A stretch of DNA of 64,000 nt from the NCBI RefSeq assembly GCF_007833275.1, contig NZ_CP042240.1, positions 1-64,000 of the forward strand, in the 5' to 3' direction. The stretch comes from Salarchaeum sp. JOR-1 (GTDB lineage: Archaea; Halobacteriota; Halobacteria; Halobacteriales; Halobacteriaceae). Below, in pieces: positions 1 through 8,331 of this stretch (its first letter is position 1; the number at the start of each line of letters is the position of its first letter). Under the pieces are notes generated by a model. That model did no database searches. It saw only the letters and a list, made by a program, of their open reading frames with translations, and had not been told where the DNA came from. A program made the translations under genes and the position numbers.

Positions 1-104
1 ACAGGAGTTCCGTCTTCCTCAATATAGCTACCAGTCCCATCTTTGATCCGGATCTTGCCTTCGACAAATCTGGCCTTGTTGAAATCCTCAACTAGTGATA
101 GGTT
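1..104 (-). pseudogene. 3' part of an unknown gene, cut by the inverted-repeat element
   Basis: An open frame on the minus strand reads from position 104 off the window edge. Outside the repeat it gives a plausible acidic protein sequence (RFVEGKIRIKDGTGSY). Inside the repeat the frame continues as LVEDFNK up to an in-frame TGA, with no ATG, GTG or TTG start. The coding piece therefore seems to have lost its 5' end where the inverted-repeat element begins at position 75. No family is recognised. Confidence 0.35.
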
Positions 105-131
105 TCAGAAGTCGTGCTGAATACAGAGCGT
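75..131 (+). repeat. left arm of the 57-bp inverted repeat
   Basis: The arm begins CTTGTTGAAATCCTCAAC and pairs without mismatch with 538-594. Pairing stops at 132 (G against A). Confidence 0.85.
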
Positions 132-218
132 GTATTGCTCAGTCGCCGACACATCCCTCTTTTCGGATGATGGGATTCCGCAGTAGATTTTTTCAGCCAG
201 GCTTGGTAACGGCCTCAT

Positions 219-386
219 ATGGAGGTACCAGTAAACCGACTTGGAGTACTCGGTATCCTCGGAGTTATCGGCGTATGGGCCAATGAACCTGCGCTCTATG
301 CGCTGTTCGCGCTGTTCGCACTGTTCGCCAGTAACCAGACAATCACACTCCCACCCGGAGGCGAACGTTCCTCCGAAGAGATCTAA
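219..386 (+). CDS. 55-aa hydrophobic protein inside the inverted-repeat element
   Basis: A short ORF starts with ATG at 219 and ends with TAA at 386. Residues 8-19 (LGVLGILGVIGV) and 25-37 (LYALFALFALFA) are two short hydrophobic repeats joined by WANEPA, followed by a polar tail (PPGGERSSEEI). This resembles the small Leu/Gly/Phe-rich membrane proteins that in other genomes sit beside an HTH regulator gene. Here no intact regulator follows: the next ATG (402) opens only 11 codons. It is the only plausible cargo of the element. Function unknown, and the ORF could be a remnant. Confidence 0.45.
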   Translation: MEVPVNRLGVLGILGVIGVWANEPALYALFALFALFASNQTITLPPGGERSSEEI

Positions 387-537
387 TTTTCGCTCATCAA
401 ATATGAAACAGAGGTTTCCTGTACTGACTCGGAAGTGACCAGCGAATCTCGGTCTCGCGTTGCTCACTACTGGCTGTGCAGTGACCGGCGAAATAGAACC
501 ACTCTCAAGAGATTTTCATAATTGTCGTGCAAGACTT

Positions 538-594
538 ACGCTCTGTATTCAGCACGACTTCTGAAACCTATCACTAGTTGAGGATTTCAACAAG
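538..594 (-). repeat. right arm of the 57-bp inverted repeat
   Basis: Exact reverse complement of 75-131. It ends at the G of CAAG (594), after which CCGGTT is not shared with the left flank. Confidence 0.85.
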
Positions 595-658
595 CCGGTT
601 CAGTCATTATTCGACGGAGATCTGAATGCGCCTCCGCCCCTCGGCGGGCGCAAAAAAC

Positions 659-700
659 TTAACCAATAGAGTGGACGGGATCGATCACTCTGTTGGTTAA
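659..700. terminator. 15-bp hairpin at the 3' end of the broken HTH gene
   Basis: TTAACCAATAGAGTG (659-673) pairs with CACTCTGTTGGTTAA (686-700), 14 of 15 bases, with a 12-nt loop. The right arm overlaps the TAA stop of the minus-strand winged-helix gene. It could end transcription or be a processing site. Archaeal terminators are normally U-tracts, and only a run of six A lies nearby. Confidence 0.35.
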
Positions 701-1120
701 CTGAGTGAGGACGAGGATTCGATCTCGAGCACGTCGATGAGCTCTTCTGCTGTGGAACTGATCCGTCCGAGGCGCTCGCGAACGACCTCGGGATCGTCCG
801 ACTCCCACACAGCGAGGTAGAACGCCGACCCGCTGGTGTCCAACCCACAGTAGCGCCCGACGACGTTCGCGACGGCTTCGGCCTCACCGAGTGCCCAGTA
901 GTTGTCCCTTGTGTCGGACGAGCCCTCGGTCTTCGGGGCGTGAAAGGACGACGCTGATGCTCCCCGCTTTGACGTCAGTTGCGTCGCGAATCTCGCTCTG
1001 CGTGAACGCCTGGTCGGGATGCGCAGCGAGGAATCGCATCACGCGGTCTGCGTTCGTCTCTCCGGAGTGCTGGAGGCGGCCCTCGGGGGAGGATTCGAAG
1101 GTCTCGATGTCGATGGGCAT
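697..1120 (-). pseudogene. frameshifted winged-helix DNA-binding gene
   Basis: The frame starts at ATG 1120 (MPIDIETFESSPEG) and shows a helix-turn-helix at about residues 25-65 (TNADRVMRFLAAHPDQAFTQ, then SEIRDATDVK). After KGQ near position 900 the frame breaks. One extra base separates it from a frame that continues with YWALGEAEAV and ends ...EIESSSSLS at a TAA at 697. The rebuilt protein of about 140 aa resembles haloarchaeal winged-helix antitoxins or regulators, often paired with a PIN or MazF-type toxin. No toxin gene is seen here. The single-base shift would remove about half the protein if it is not a sequencing error. Confidence 0.55.
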
Positions 1121-1204
1121 ATGTATTTCTTTCTCGGCGAGTGTATTAGATGTATTGACGTATTTCAACGTGATGGTGCCTGCGGCCATCGGGTGAGAAG
1201 CCAA

Positions 1205-1336
1205 CTACTGCTTGACAAGATGCTCTTTAAGGTCGCGCGTCCAGTACGTCGCGAGCCCGTCCGGACTACAGCGAGTGCAGAGCTGCAACGCGCCTTCCAG
1301 ATACCCCAGTTCGACCCCGTTACTGAGGATTCCCCC
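1205..1336 (-). pseudogene. C-terminal fragment of an unknown protein (copy 1)
   Basis: The minus-strand frame GVELGYLEGALQLCTRC continues to a stop at 1205 but has no start codon and meets a stop at 1337. The same motif (VELGHLEDPLQLCEHC, then a conserved EHLV ending) recurs at 10716-10961 beside another DNA-binding gene, so this is a degraded member of a small family. The Cys-x-x-Cys pair could bind metal. Family unknown to me. Confidence 0.4.
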
Positions 1337-1406
1337 TCATCCTGCTTATTGCCACTCACTGGAAACCTACCCCAAGACCCGCGAACACACCACGTAAAAC
1401 ACGACT

Positions 1407-1943
1407 ATGCCCTCTACACACCGCAGCGACGGCGGCCACACAGTCTACCACCAACTCCTTAGCACCATCATCGACAGCAGTTTCTGGTACTATCCGCATC
1501 CCCAGAATTTAGACGACCGAATCACGACTGCCATCACAACCGGTGACCCCGCGATCCGCCTCATGCATCCTACCACCTCTGCAACCCTTGAAGTAGAATA
1601 CACCCCCACCACCGACACCTTCGCGACACTCGCGCTGAACGCCGCCCTTGACCCGACACTCGAATCCAAGGACGCCTACTTCGCCGGGTCTCTCGCCCTC
1701 ACGCACAAACTTATCGGCGCCTCCCACCAAACACCCCACCTCACACCCCACGCCGATCCCATCTACGTACTCACCGCCCCCCTCTCCCCACAAACAACCA
1801 CCGACGAACTCACCCGGATCCTCTCCGCAATCACAACCACCAGCCATGCGATCGACGCCCTCCACACCAACATCTGCAGCCCCCTCAAACAGTACGTCCA
1901 CCCTGTCTGCACATCCATCCCACCCAAACCACGCGACACCTAA
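1407..1943 (+). CDS. hypothetical protein, 178 aa
   Basis: ORF from ATG 1407 to TAA 1943. The codon use is typical of a haloarchaeal gene, though Thr and His are more frequent than usual. No signal peptide, membrane segment or known motif is visible. The segment HADPIYVLTAPLSPQTTTDE suggests a soluble mixed alpha/beta fold. It stands alone on the plus strand between gene fragments and a small acidic ORF, in accessory DNA. Function not recognised. Confidence 0.55.
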   Translation: MPSTHRSDGGHTVYHQLLSTIIDSSFWYYPHPQNLDDRITTAITTGDPAIRLMHPTTSATLEVEYTPTTDTFATLALNAALDPTLESKDAYFAGSLALTHKLIGASHQTPHLTPHADPIYVLTAPLSPQTTTDELTRILSAITTTSHAIDALHTNICSPLKQYVHPVCTSIPPKPRDT

Positions 1944-2074
1944 CCACTGGTATCCGCAAAGACCCGGCGGGAATCAGTCACACACCGTTTTCTCCCGAAC
2001 CTCCGGGTGTTGCCAGTGACTGGCAACTCTACACTGGATTCACTCATTACCCTGTGCAATCAACAGTTGCAGTC

Positions 2075-2230
2075 ATGACCCAGCAAAACTGGAATTGGGA
2101 AGACATCGAAACGATCGGTCGGGGACTCCCCGACTACAACGAACAACTCGTCCAGGATCCCGCGATGCTCGACGACCCCATGATCGAGGACGCGGGCTAC
2201 GACGACGACTCCCTCCTGGACGACTACTAA
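2075..2230 (+). CDS. 51-aa acidic protein
   Basis: A short ORF from ATG 2075 to TAA 2230. The product begins MTQQNWNWEDIETIGRG and ends in a run of Asp residues (YDDDSLLDDY). The composition is very acidic with many Asp, typical of real haloarchaeal small proteins. No domain is recognised and there is no close operon partner. A TATA-like promoter was not assigned. Confidence 0.45.
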   Translation: MTQQNWNWEDIETIGRGLPDYNEQLVQDPAMLDDPMIEDAGYDDDSLLDDY

Positions 2231-2414
2231 CCCCTCGCTTTTTCACACCCCAAAGGGCCACTTTCTGATGGGCGCGGTGTTCTTTATGGACTCTTAGCCG
2301 TACAGAACGTCAACTAACGGCCAACTATACGCCTCGCCACAACAAAAACCGTCGTGGGGAGAAATGAGTTCGTGTCCCCTACATCTTTGTAGGATAGCCT
2401 GAAAGGCCTCAATC

Positions 2415-4913
2415 ATGCCGTCACGGTATTACGGGGGAGAAACGACCAAAGAACTCCCCGTTAGTCAAGACGATGCCCGTGACAGACTCACTCGCGAAAT
2501 CACGCTCACTGACATCACGACTGACGACGATTCTACGACCGGGACGTACACCGTTGGTCCGCTCACATTCTTCTACGACTGGACGCTTGAACCAGCTTCC
2601 GACGGAACCCTGGTTCGTGAACGCTGGCAGTTCAACACTTGGACGCTCCTTGGATTCTGCAGCCTCTTCCTCCTCCCACTCATACTCGGCCTGCTCTTTC
2701 TGACCCTGACAACAGTCGGAATATACACTCCTTCCTCAGCCCTCTCCCCTGGGAGGATTCAGGGCACTTCCCCGACGGGCCTTCCCATCATCGCGTATTA
2801 TGCGGGTGGCGCGGTCTGTTTCGCACTCATCACCGTCGTCTTCCTCTTTTTCTACCGGGTTAGCAACGCGCCCTCCCCCATCACCAACCTAAAACACGAA
2901 GACGCAGACACACCGCGAACCACCGCCTCCACCGCCACCGGCATCAGCATCCTTCTCGCAGCCATCTACGCCCCACTCACAACCCCCTTCATCATCCTCG
3001 CCACACTCGAGGGCCCAAGCATCATATTCGAGTACGGGACACTCCTCGGCACACTCTACATTCTCTCCAGTCTTGCTGCCCTCGCCCTCCTCCTCTTCCT
3101 CGCCAGAACAAACGCGCTCCACCGTCTGGAATTCACGCACAATCACCTCGACCTCTTCTTCGACACCGACGCTGAACGCGACGATCTCGTCACTCCCTAC
3201 CGATCCGTCGACGCCACCTACACAGTTACCGACACCAACGACCTTCTCACCCGCGTCGCTGACGCAGCAGACTCACTCGACCTCAACATCGAACCCTCCC
3301 CAACCATCGACGAAGACAACCGCATACTCGGTGAAGGCGTACTCTCCCGATTCGGACTTCGCGCACGCTACGAATGGCGCGCCGAACCAATCGGCTGGTC
3401 GGCTGGCGACGTCCGCCAATTCACCGTCAGCGAAACCGTCTATATCGCCCGCGACTACCGCTATTTCTTCTGGCTATTCGGGATGCTCGGCGCTTACACA
3501 CTCCTTCTCTACACGGGTAGCATCCCCGGTCTCAGCTCGTTCGCCGTGCTCTTCGCGCCCAGTCTGTTACTCCCTCTCCTCGCACTCGCACTCTTCGCTC
3601 CACTCCCCGCACTCATCTTCCCCCGCGGACTTGACGAGACAGACACCCATCTCACCATCGCCGAATCGCGCTTTCTCCCCGCCCCACTCCTCACCATCCT
3701 CTACGGACTGTTAACCCTCGGGCTCGCCGCCGTCTACCTCAACACCCACTACGTCGTAAACGCGCTCGCAATCCTGCTTGTCGTAGCGAGCCTCATCGCA
3801 GCCACCTACTACGAGACACTGACATCCTGGTTCGTCAGTGGGATTCCGAGCCTCCAACTCCCCGCAACAATTGAAATCCACGCAACAATCGGTATCGTAT
3901 CGGCGATGCCCGCCATGTTCCTCCTCGCTGGATTCTTCAATTCTGACCCTGCTGCATACCGTCTTGCCGGCGTGCTCTCCCTCGCAGTCACGTGCGTTGC
4001 AGCGTACACGTGTCGGCGTGAGCGGCACCTCGCCATGTCCCGCTTCCGGGACACACTCACAGACCCCCCAACATCCCCTGTCTTCCGCGCAGGCGTCTAC
4101 CTCTTAAGCATCACCGTCGCGGCACTGGGAATCGGCTTACCATTGCTCGCGGCACGCTACGTCTCACAACGACCGGGCGTCAACCTCCCCACCACGCTTC
4201 TCGTCGCATCCGGCGCCCTCTACCTCCTCGCCGGCCTTCTCTACCAAGTCACCTCCGGGATCTGGGGGATCACAACGCTCTTCACCGTCAGCCGCCCCAC
4301 CACACCCGACGCAATCGATCTTCCCGCTGATGTCGCGGACGCACAACTCCGGCTGTATCCCGGCAATGTGAACGCGTTCTTCGCAACATCCACGGGCCGC
4401 ACCGGCTATATCTTCATCCCAGAAATCGCAGTCGAAGAACTCCCTGCCGACCAACTGGCCGCGCTCATTGCCCACGAAGACGCACACGCGTCCAAGTATA
4501 CGGACGGCTGGCTCAGCTTCTACGCCCCCCTCCTCGCCAGTCTCTGCCTCGTCGGCCGGAACGTCCTCTTCACAGCTCTGAACTACTCCGGCCGAGAACT
4601 GCGTGCCGACCGCTACGCAGCTACCAAAACAAGCCCCGACACATTCACCACCGCCTTTCAGAAAATCCGCCAGCTCCGGCTGAATGACCGCCTTTCTGAT
4701 GACGCCCGTGCGGAGCGCGAACGAAATACTCGCCGTGCAGCGGCCGCACTCACTCCACTTCTCCCAGACACAACTTCCCCACCCTCCGTTGGTTCGTGGT
4801 TCGAACTCCTCTACGGCGACTACCACATGGGAAAAGCACATCCAGCACCCGACGAACGCCTCACCCGCCTCCAAGAAGACGATACCAGTGGGGATGATGA
4901 CCTGAGTCGTTAG
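2415..4913 (+). CDS. large membrane protein with M48-type zinc metalloprotease domain
   Basis: The 832-aa product has many membrane segments: one or two near residues 75-105, others near 125-145, 170-250, 350-400 and 415-600. The C-terminal part carries a metalloprotease signature: HEDAH at 687-691 (an HExxH motif) and E728-x3-D732 in ELRADRYAA, as in the M48/HtpX family, where this Glu is the third zinc ligand. The middle contains soluble stretches. M48 enzymes of this class cleave misfolded membrane proteins. The length is about three times that of HtpX (about 290 aa), so most of the protein is an extra membrane module. It is not tightly linked to a neighbour; the next plus-strand gene starts about 780 bp on. 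Confidence 0.75.
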   Translation: MPSRYYGGETTKELPVSQDDARDRLTREITLTDITTDDDSTTGTYTVGPLTFFYDWTLEPASDGTLVRERWQFNTWTLLGFCSLFLLPLILGLLFLTLTTVGIYTPSSALSPGRIQGTSPTGLPIIAYYAGGAVCFALITVVFLFFYRVSNAPSPITNLKHEDADTPRTTASTATGISILLAAIYAPLTTPFIILATLEGPSIIFEYGTLLGTLYILSSLAALALLLFLARTNALHRLEFTHNHLDLFFDTDAERDDLVTPYRSVDATYTVTDTNDLLTRVADAADSLDLNIEPSPTIDEDNRILGEGVLSRFGLRARYEWRAEPIGWSAGDVRQFTVSETVYIARDYRYFFWLFGMLGAYTLLLYTGSIPGLSSFAVLFAPSLLLPLLALALFAPLPALIFPRGLDETDTHLTIAESRFLPAPLLTILYGLLTLGLAAVYLNTHYVVNALAILLVVASLIAATYYETLTSWFVSGIPSLQLPATIEIHATIGIVSAMPAMFLLAGFFNSDPAAYRLAGVLSLAVTCVAAYTCRRERHLAMSRFRDTLTDPPTSPVFRAGVYLLSITVAALGIGLPLLAARYVSQRPGVNLPTTLLVASGALYLLAGLLYQVTSGIWGITTLFTVSRPTTPDAIDLPADVADAQLRLYPGNVNAFFATSTGRTGYIFIPEIAVEELPADQLAALIAHEDAHASKYTDGWLSFYAPLLASLCLVGRNVLFTALNYSGRELRADRYAATKTSPDTFTTAFQKIRQLRLNDRLSDDARAERERNTRRAAAALTPLLPDTTSPPSVGSWFELLYGDYHMGKAHPAPDERLTRLQEDDTSGDDDLSR

Positions 4914-5473
4914 CTGTCCAACCGCGGCACTGGGTACGCGTCGTCGAACTCTTCGCCGTTTGAACTCATGATGTGTTCGAGTTGGCTTCGACGAATCAAG
5001 TAACACGACTTCGTCGCTGTCGGTGTGTCCTCAAGGAACTCTTCTGCAGTGACGAAATGCTTGACTTCTCCCGGTTCAACACGTGCGCGCTCGGGAACGT
5101 GATCGGAGACTGCGGCGTTTCCACCAGCAGACTCCGCAAAGAACATGGAGGGGATTGTCATCCGATAGCCGTCTTCTGGCCCCCGTGAGACGATCTCCCG
5201 TTGCGTTTTGAACCGGTCATCTTGCGCCACACCGTCTTGAACGACTGGTGGGTCATTCGTCAACTCGGAATCAGAGAGAATCAACCACCCCTTCTCACCA
5301 TCAAAACTCCAGTGCCCCGTCACCTTCTCATCCGACGTCTCCAGATCGGCCGGCGGCTGGTCAAGAATCCCCAGCTCGAACACTCGTTGCGGGATCACGA
5401 TCCGACCGACATTATCCCGCGTCACCGTATTCTTCCCGAGGTACTTCCACGTCCGCGTCGTGCCCCAACTCAT
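4910..5473 (-). CDS. hypothetical protein with AbrB-like N-terminal motif
   Basis: ATG 5473 gives a 187-aa protein; an in-frame TTG at 5494 would add 7 residues. Residues about 16-35 (VTRDNVGRIVIPQRVFELG) resemble the swapped-hairpin AbrB/SpoVT motif, in which a short beta segment and a loop bind DNA. The rest is acidic and unrecognised, with two Cys-poor globular stretches. Its 3' end overlaps the 3' end of the M48 gene by 4 bp (convergent). A DNA-binding role is inferred from the motif alone. Confidence 0.55.
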   Translation of the reverse strand: MSWGTTRTWKYLGKNTVTRDNVGRIVIPQRVFELGILDQPPADLETSDEKVTGHWSFDGEKGWLILSDSELTNDPPVVQDGVAQDDRFKTQREIVSRGPEDGYRMTIPSMFFAESAGGNAAVSDHVPERARVEPGEVKHFVTAEEFLEDTPTATKSCYLIRRSQLEHIMSSNGEEFDDAYPVPRLDS

Positions 5474-5697
5474 CCCTTGAGTTACTCCCACCAACCCCCA
5501 TCAATATTGGGGGGCTTGCCACACCCGGGTATCGATTCCACCTGATGGCAACTCCACGGCGGATGCTTTTCACTCCCCCCGATAGGTCAAAACGCGATGT
5601 GCGACCCACTCACTCCCCACGACCGTGCCACCCCCCTCACGAACAGCACACCCAGCCCGACCCCGAACACCCCCGAGTAAACCACGCTCCCAACACA

Positions 5698-6072
5698 ATG
5701 CCCGACACCCTCACCCTCACGATCGCTGCCGCGCTCATCAACCTCCTCGCCGGCGCCGCACTCGTCTGGATCGCCTACAGCGGCCTGGAACGCTCGCCCA
5801 CGCGCGCCATCATCACCACCAGCGTCTTCGCAGCTGCTATCATCACCGGCAACTGGTTCACCGGCAACGCCATCACCTTCCAGACCTGGACGCAATTCGA
5901 AGTCACCACCATCGCCGCGATTATCGGCGCCGCAACCGGGATCAGCGCGGCCCTCCTCACGTGGGAACCCGCACCCGCTCCGAGCACTCCGCCGGTTGAA
6001 GCCGAACAGGCCGCACTGGACGACATGATGCAGAACCGGCACAAAATCCAGGATGCCGGAGGTGACGACTAA
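5698..6072 (+). CDS. small membrane protein, first gene of the AAA cassette
   Basis: The 124-aa product from ATG 5698 has three hydrophobic segments (about 5-26, 38-55 and 69-89). A soluble acidic tail with Pro-rich linker (PAPAPSTPP) and a short helix (EAEQAALDDMMQNRHKIQDA) follows. The stop codon overlaps the start of the coiled-coil gene (TAATG), so the two are translated together. The tail could recruit the coiled-coil protein to the membrane. This role is inferred from the gene order; the family is not recognised. Confidence 0.6.
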   Translation: MPDTLTLTIAAALINLLAGAALVWIAYSGLERSPTRAIITTSVFAAAIITGNWFTGNAITFQTWTQFEVTTIAAIIGAATGISAALLTWEPAPAPSTPPVEAEQAALDDMMQNRHKIQDAGGDD

Positions 6073-6782
6073 TGCCACAGCGTCGCGCCTGGGTCGGCAC
6101 GCTGATCCGGCGTCTCAAACGCTCCGGGAACCCCGAAGCAAAACTCGACGAAATGGTAGAACCCAACGCTGACGTCCTCGGCCTCGGCGTCTCCACAACC
6201 GAGCTCACCAACGCGGTCACCGCAATGCGGGACGACCTCCGGTCGCTCAGCCGGGACATCCGCAAGCACCTCGAGCGCTACCAAGAGTACTTGCAGGCCG
6301 CCGAACAGACCGACGGCATCGACGCAACGGACTACAAAATGGACGCCCAGGCCGAACTGGAGGACGCCCAAGAAAAACGCACTGAGTACGACGCCCTCGC
6401 CAAGAAATACCAGGTGCTTCGGCGCGCCCTGAAGAAATGGGAGCGCGTTCAGCGCCGGAAACAGCGCCAGCGCGAATACGAAGTCGACCTCACCCAGATC
6501 GACATCGATGCAGCCCGCCGTAAAATCGAGGAACTCGAAGAGGAAGGCCAGATAGAGCAGCAAAACGCCGACCGGCTCCGCCGCCAGCTCGACATGCTCG
6601 GCACCACCGCCGAACCCGATCTCGGCGACGTGAACAAAGACCTCGCAGAACTCGAGAAAGACCGCCTCTCCAGCAAACGCGACGACGACTGGGATCTCGA
6701 CACCGTCAGTGACACCGACGACACCACTGACATCGAAGATACGTCCGACCCGCTGACCATGGAAGACCTCCAAGACCTCTAA
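6072..6782 (+). CDS. charged coiled-coil protein, ESCRT-III/PspA-like in layout
   Basis: The 236-aa product has a basic N-terminus (residues 1-17, with RRAWVGTLIRRLKR). Long charged helices follow at about 40-78, 88-135 and 145-176, then an acidic tail (204-236) ending PLTMEDLQDL. No membrane segment or signal is seen. A basic amphipathic start, long helices and an acidic tail with Leu at the end is the layout of ESCRT-III (Snf7/CdvB) proteins. Sequence identity to them is not evident by eye. The gene overlaps the upstream membrane-protein gene and is followed after 69 bp by an AAA ATPase. It could equally be an unrelated coiled-coil scaffold. Confidence 0.6.
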   Translation: MPQRRAWVGTLIRRLKRSGNPEAKLDEMVEPNADVLGLGVSTTELTNAVTAMRDDLRSLSRDIRKHLERYQEYLQAAEQTDGIDATDYKMDAQAELEDAQEKRTEYDALAKKYQVLRRALKKWERVQRRKQRQREYEVDLTQIDIDAARRKIEELEEEGQIEQQNADRLRRQLDMLGTTAEPDLGDVNKDLAELEKDRLSSKRDDDWDLDTVSDTDDTTDIEDTSDPLTMEDLQDL

Positions 6783-6851
6783 CGACCCCCACTTCCCTAC
6801 CACTCCCTCCTCGAGTACAGCACGCTCACCACTTTCTTTCCGTAGCAAATC

Positions 6852-8042
6852 ATGTCCACTGACACCCAGAACACCAACACGAACCCCGCGGACGATGACG
6901 GGTCGCTCGCAGACACCGCGACCACAATCGAAACCCAGATCGACCAAATTGAGGATGTCGAACAGAGCTCGGATCTCGAGGCAACGATCCAGTTCTACGA
7001 ATCCCTGAAACAAAACCTCATCACGATCAAAGACACGGAGGTCGCCACCCCGCACACGGACTCCCGACTCGAATACGTCCGCGACCGCCTAGACGACCTC
7101 TACGACGTTCGTGAAACCGCGCTCAACACCGATACCGACACGGAGGACGACTCCGAGCCATCCAACTCGGACGAGAGCTCCGAGAATGACCCGAGCCCCC
7201 AAACCAACTCAAACACCACGGACGACTCCGCGGACAGTGACACGTCCGGGACGTTCGCGCCGGAAACACCCGAGATAGATTTCTCCGATTACATCGGCCG
7301 CGACGACCTCAAAGAGGATCTTCAGGCACGTGTCCTTGGTCCCTACCGAGACGCCGACCGCATCGAAGAACTTGGCCTTGAGACAACGTCCGGCGTGTTG
7401 CTTTACGGCCCGCCGGGAACCGGAAAGAGCTACGTCGCCCGCGCCCTCGGCGGCGAGGGAGATCTCTCTTACATCGAAGTCAAGATTCCCGACATCAAGG
7501 ATCGGTACGTCGGCGGCTCAGAAGAAAACATCCAGGAACTCTTCGCTACCGCACGGGAACACGCTCCCTGTATTATCTGCATGGATGAAGTCGACGCTCT
7601 CGCTACCAGCCGCGGCGCCGACAACAACTCCACCGGCAAAGACGACATGATCAACACATTCCTTGATGAATTTGAGAAATCCCCCCGCGGCGTCCTCGTG
7701 ATCGGCACTACCAATCGCCGTGACCGCGTTGATGAAGCGTTCGAGCGCGGTGACCGCTTCGAAACCTCGTTCGAAGTCGGGCTCCCCGAACGCGACGATC
7801 GAATCAAACTCCTCAAACACTTCCTCACAACGCCAGTCGATCGTCCACGGAATCCTGGTCTCCGGATCGACATCCTCGCGAACAAAACAGACGGATACAG
7901 TACGAGCAATATCGAACAGCTCGTTAATGAAGCCGCCTGGGATGTCTATCTCAACGACCAGGATCGGCTCTCGATGGAGAACTTTGAGGCTGCGTTTGAC
8001 GCTATCAGTCCCGTTGAGTATTCGAGACCGGGCCGAGACTGA
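6852..8042 (+). CDS. AAA ATPase, Vps4/Cdc48-like, with N-terminal helical domain
   Basis: The 396-aa protein has a helical domain at about residues 22-92 and a disordered acidic linker (93-140). One AAA module (about 144-385) follows, with Walker A GPPGTGKS (186-193), pore loop KDRYVGGSEE (216-225), Walker B CIICMDEVDA (240-249), sensor 1 GTTNRRD (285-291) and arginine finger in ERGDRFE (298-304). The C-terminal lid begins GYSTSNIEQLVNEAA. A single AAA ring with a short N-terminal three-helix-like domain is the layout of Vps4, spastin and katanin, where the N-domain is an MIT fold. The ATPase probably remodels the coiled-coil protein made by the gene before it. Confidence 0.8.
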   Translation: MSTDTQNTNTNPADDDGSLADTATTIETQIDQIEDVEQSSDLEATIQFYESLKQNLITIKDTEVATPHTDSRLEYVRDRLDDLYDVRETALNTDTDTEDDSEPSNSDESSENDPSPQTNSNTTDDSADSDTSGTFAPETPEIDFSDYIGRDDLKEDLQARVLGPYRDADRIEELGLETTSGVLLYGPPGTGKSYVARALGGEGDLSYIEVKIPDIKDRYVGGSEENIQELFATAREHAPCIICMDEVDALATSRGADNNSTGKDDMINTFLDEFEKSPRGVLVIGTTNRRDRVDEAFERGDRFETSFEVGLPERDDRIKLLKHFLTTPVDRPRNPGLRIDILANKTDGYSTSNIEQLVNEAAWDVYLNDQDRLSMENFEAAFDAISPVEYSRPGRD

Positions 8043-8148
8043 TCGACCTTGGGTCTAAGGTATGTTTTGTCCCAACTACTTAGATCAATACGTAATATCC
8101 CCGATTAAATGACTGGGGGGTTATAGGTTCGGCCGGTAGTCTAACCAG

Positions 8149-8220
8149 ATGGACGCTCTCCCGAAATCGCGGTCACTCCGGTTAGTTGAGCAAGTGATAC
8201 ACTTAGCTCGGCGAGTCGAC
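8149..8220 (+). pseudogene. N-terminal remnant of an IS5-type transposase
   Basis: ATG 8149 opens MDALPKSRSLRLVEQVIHLA, which matches the usual N-terminus of haloarchaeal IS5-family transposases. After about 23 codons the similarity ends and the sequence runs into another gene fragment at about 8225. Only the 5' tip of the transposase gene remains. Confidence 0.55.
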
Positions 8221-8224
8221 GTTT

Positions 8225-8331
8225 GGGGAACTCCGAGAGGAGGCGTCGACGTATGGCCTCGAAGACGAAATCGACGCCTTGCTGCGCTACCTCGAGACGC
8301 ACGGCGAAGTCGACGACGAGCGACTTCGTAC
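8225..8331 (+). pseudogene. internal fragment of an acidic helical protein
   Basis: The plus-strand frame GELREEASTYGLEDEIDALL continues with RYLETHGEVDDERLRTG, a typical haloarchaeal acidic helix pattern. It has no start and joins other fragments on both sides. It could be the C-terminus of a small DNA-binding or antitoxin protein. Family uncertain. Confidence 0.3.

Larger units (their letters stand above)
75..594. mobile_element. 520-bp element bounded by 57-bp perfect inverted repeats
   Basis: Positions 75-131 and 538-594 are exact reverse complements over 57 bp. Between them lie about 400 bp with one small membrane-protein ORF (219-386) and no transposase. Length and structure fit a non-autonomous, MITE-like or fold-back element, or two inverted ends of one IS. 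No clear target-site duplication is visible (TGGC on the left, CCGG on the right). The left end cuts an open frame on the minus strand, which supports insertion or rearrangement. Confidence 0.6.
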
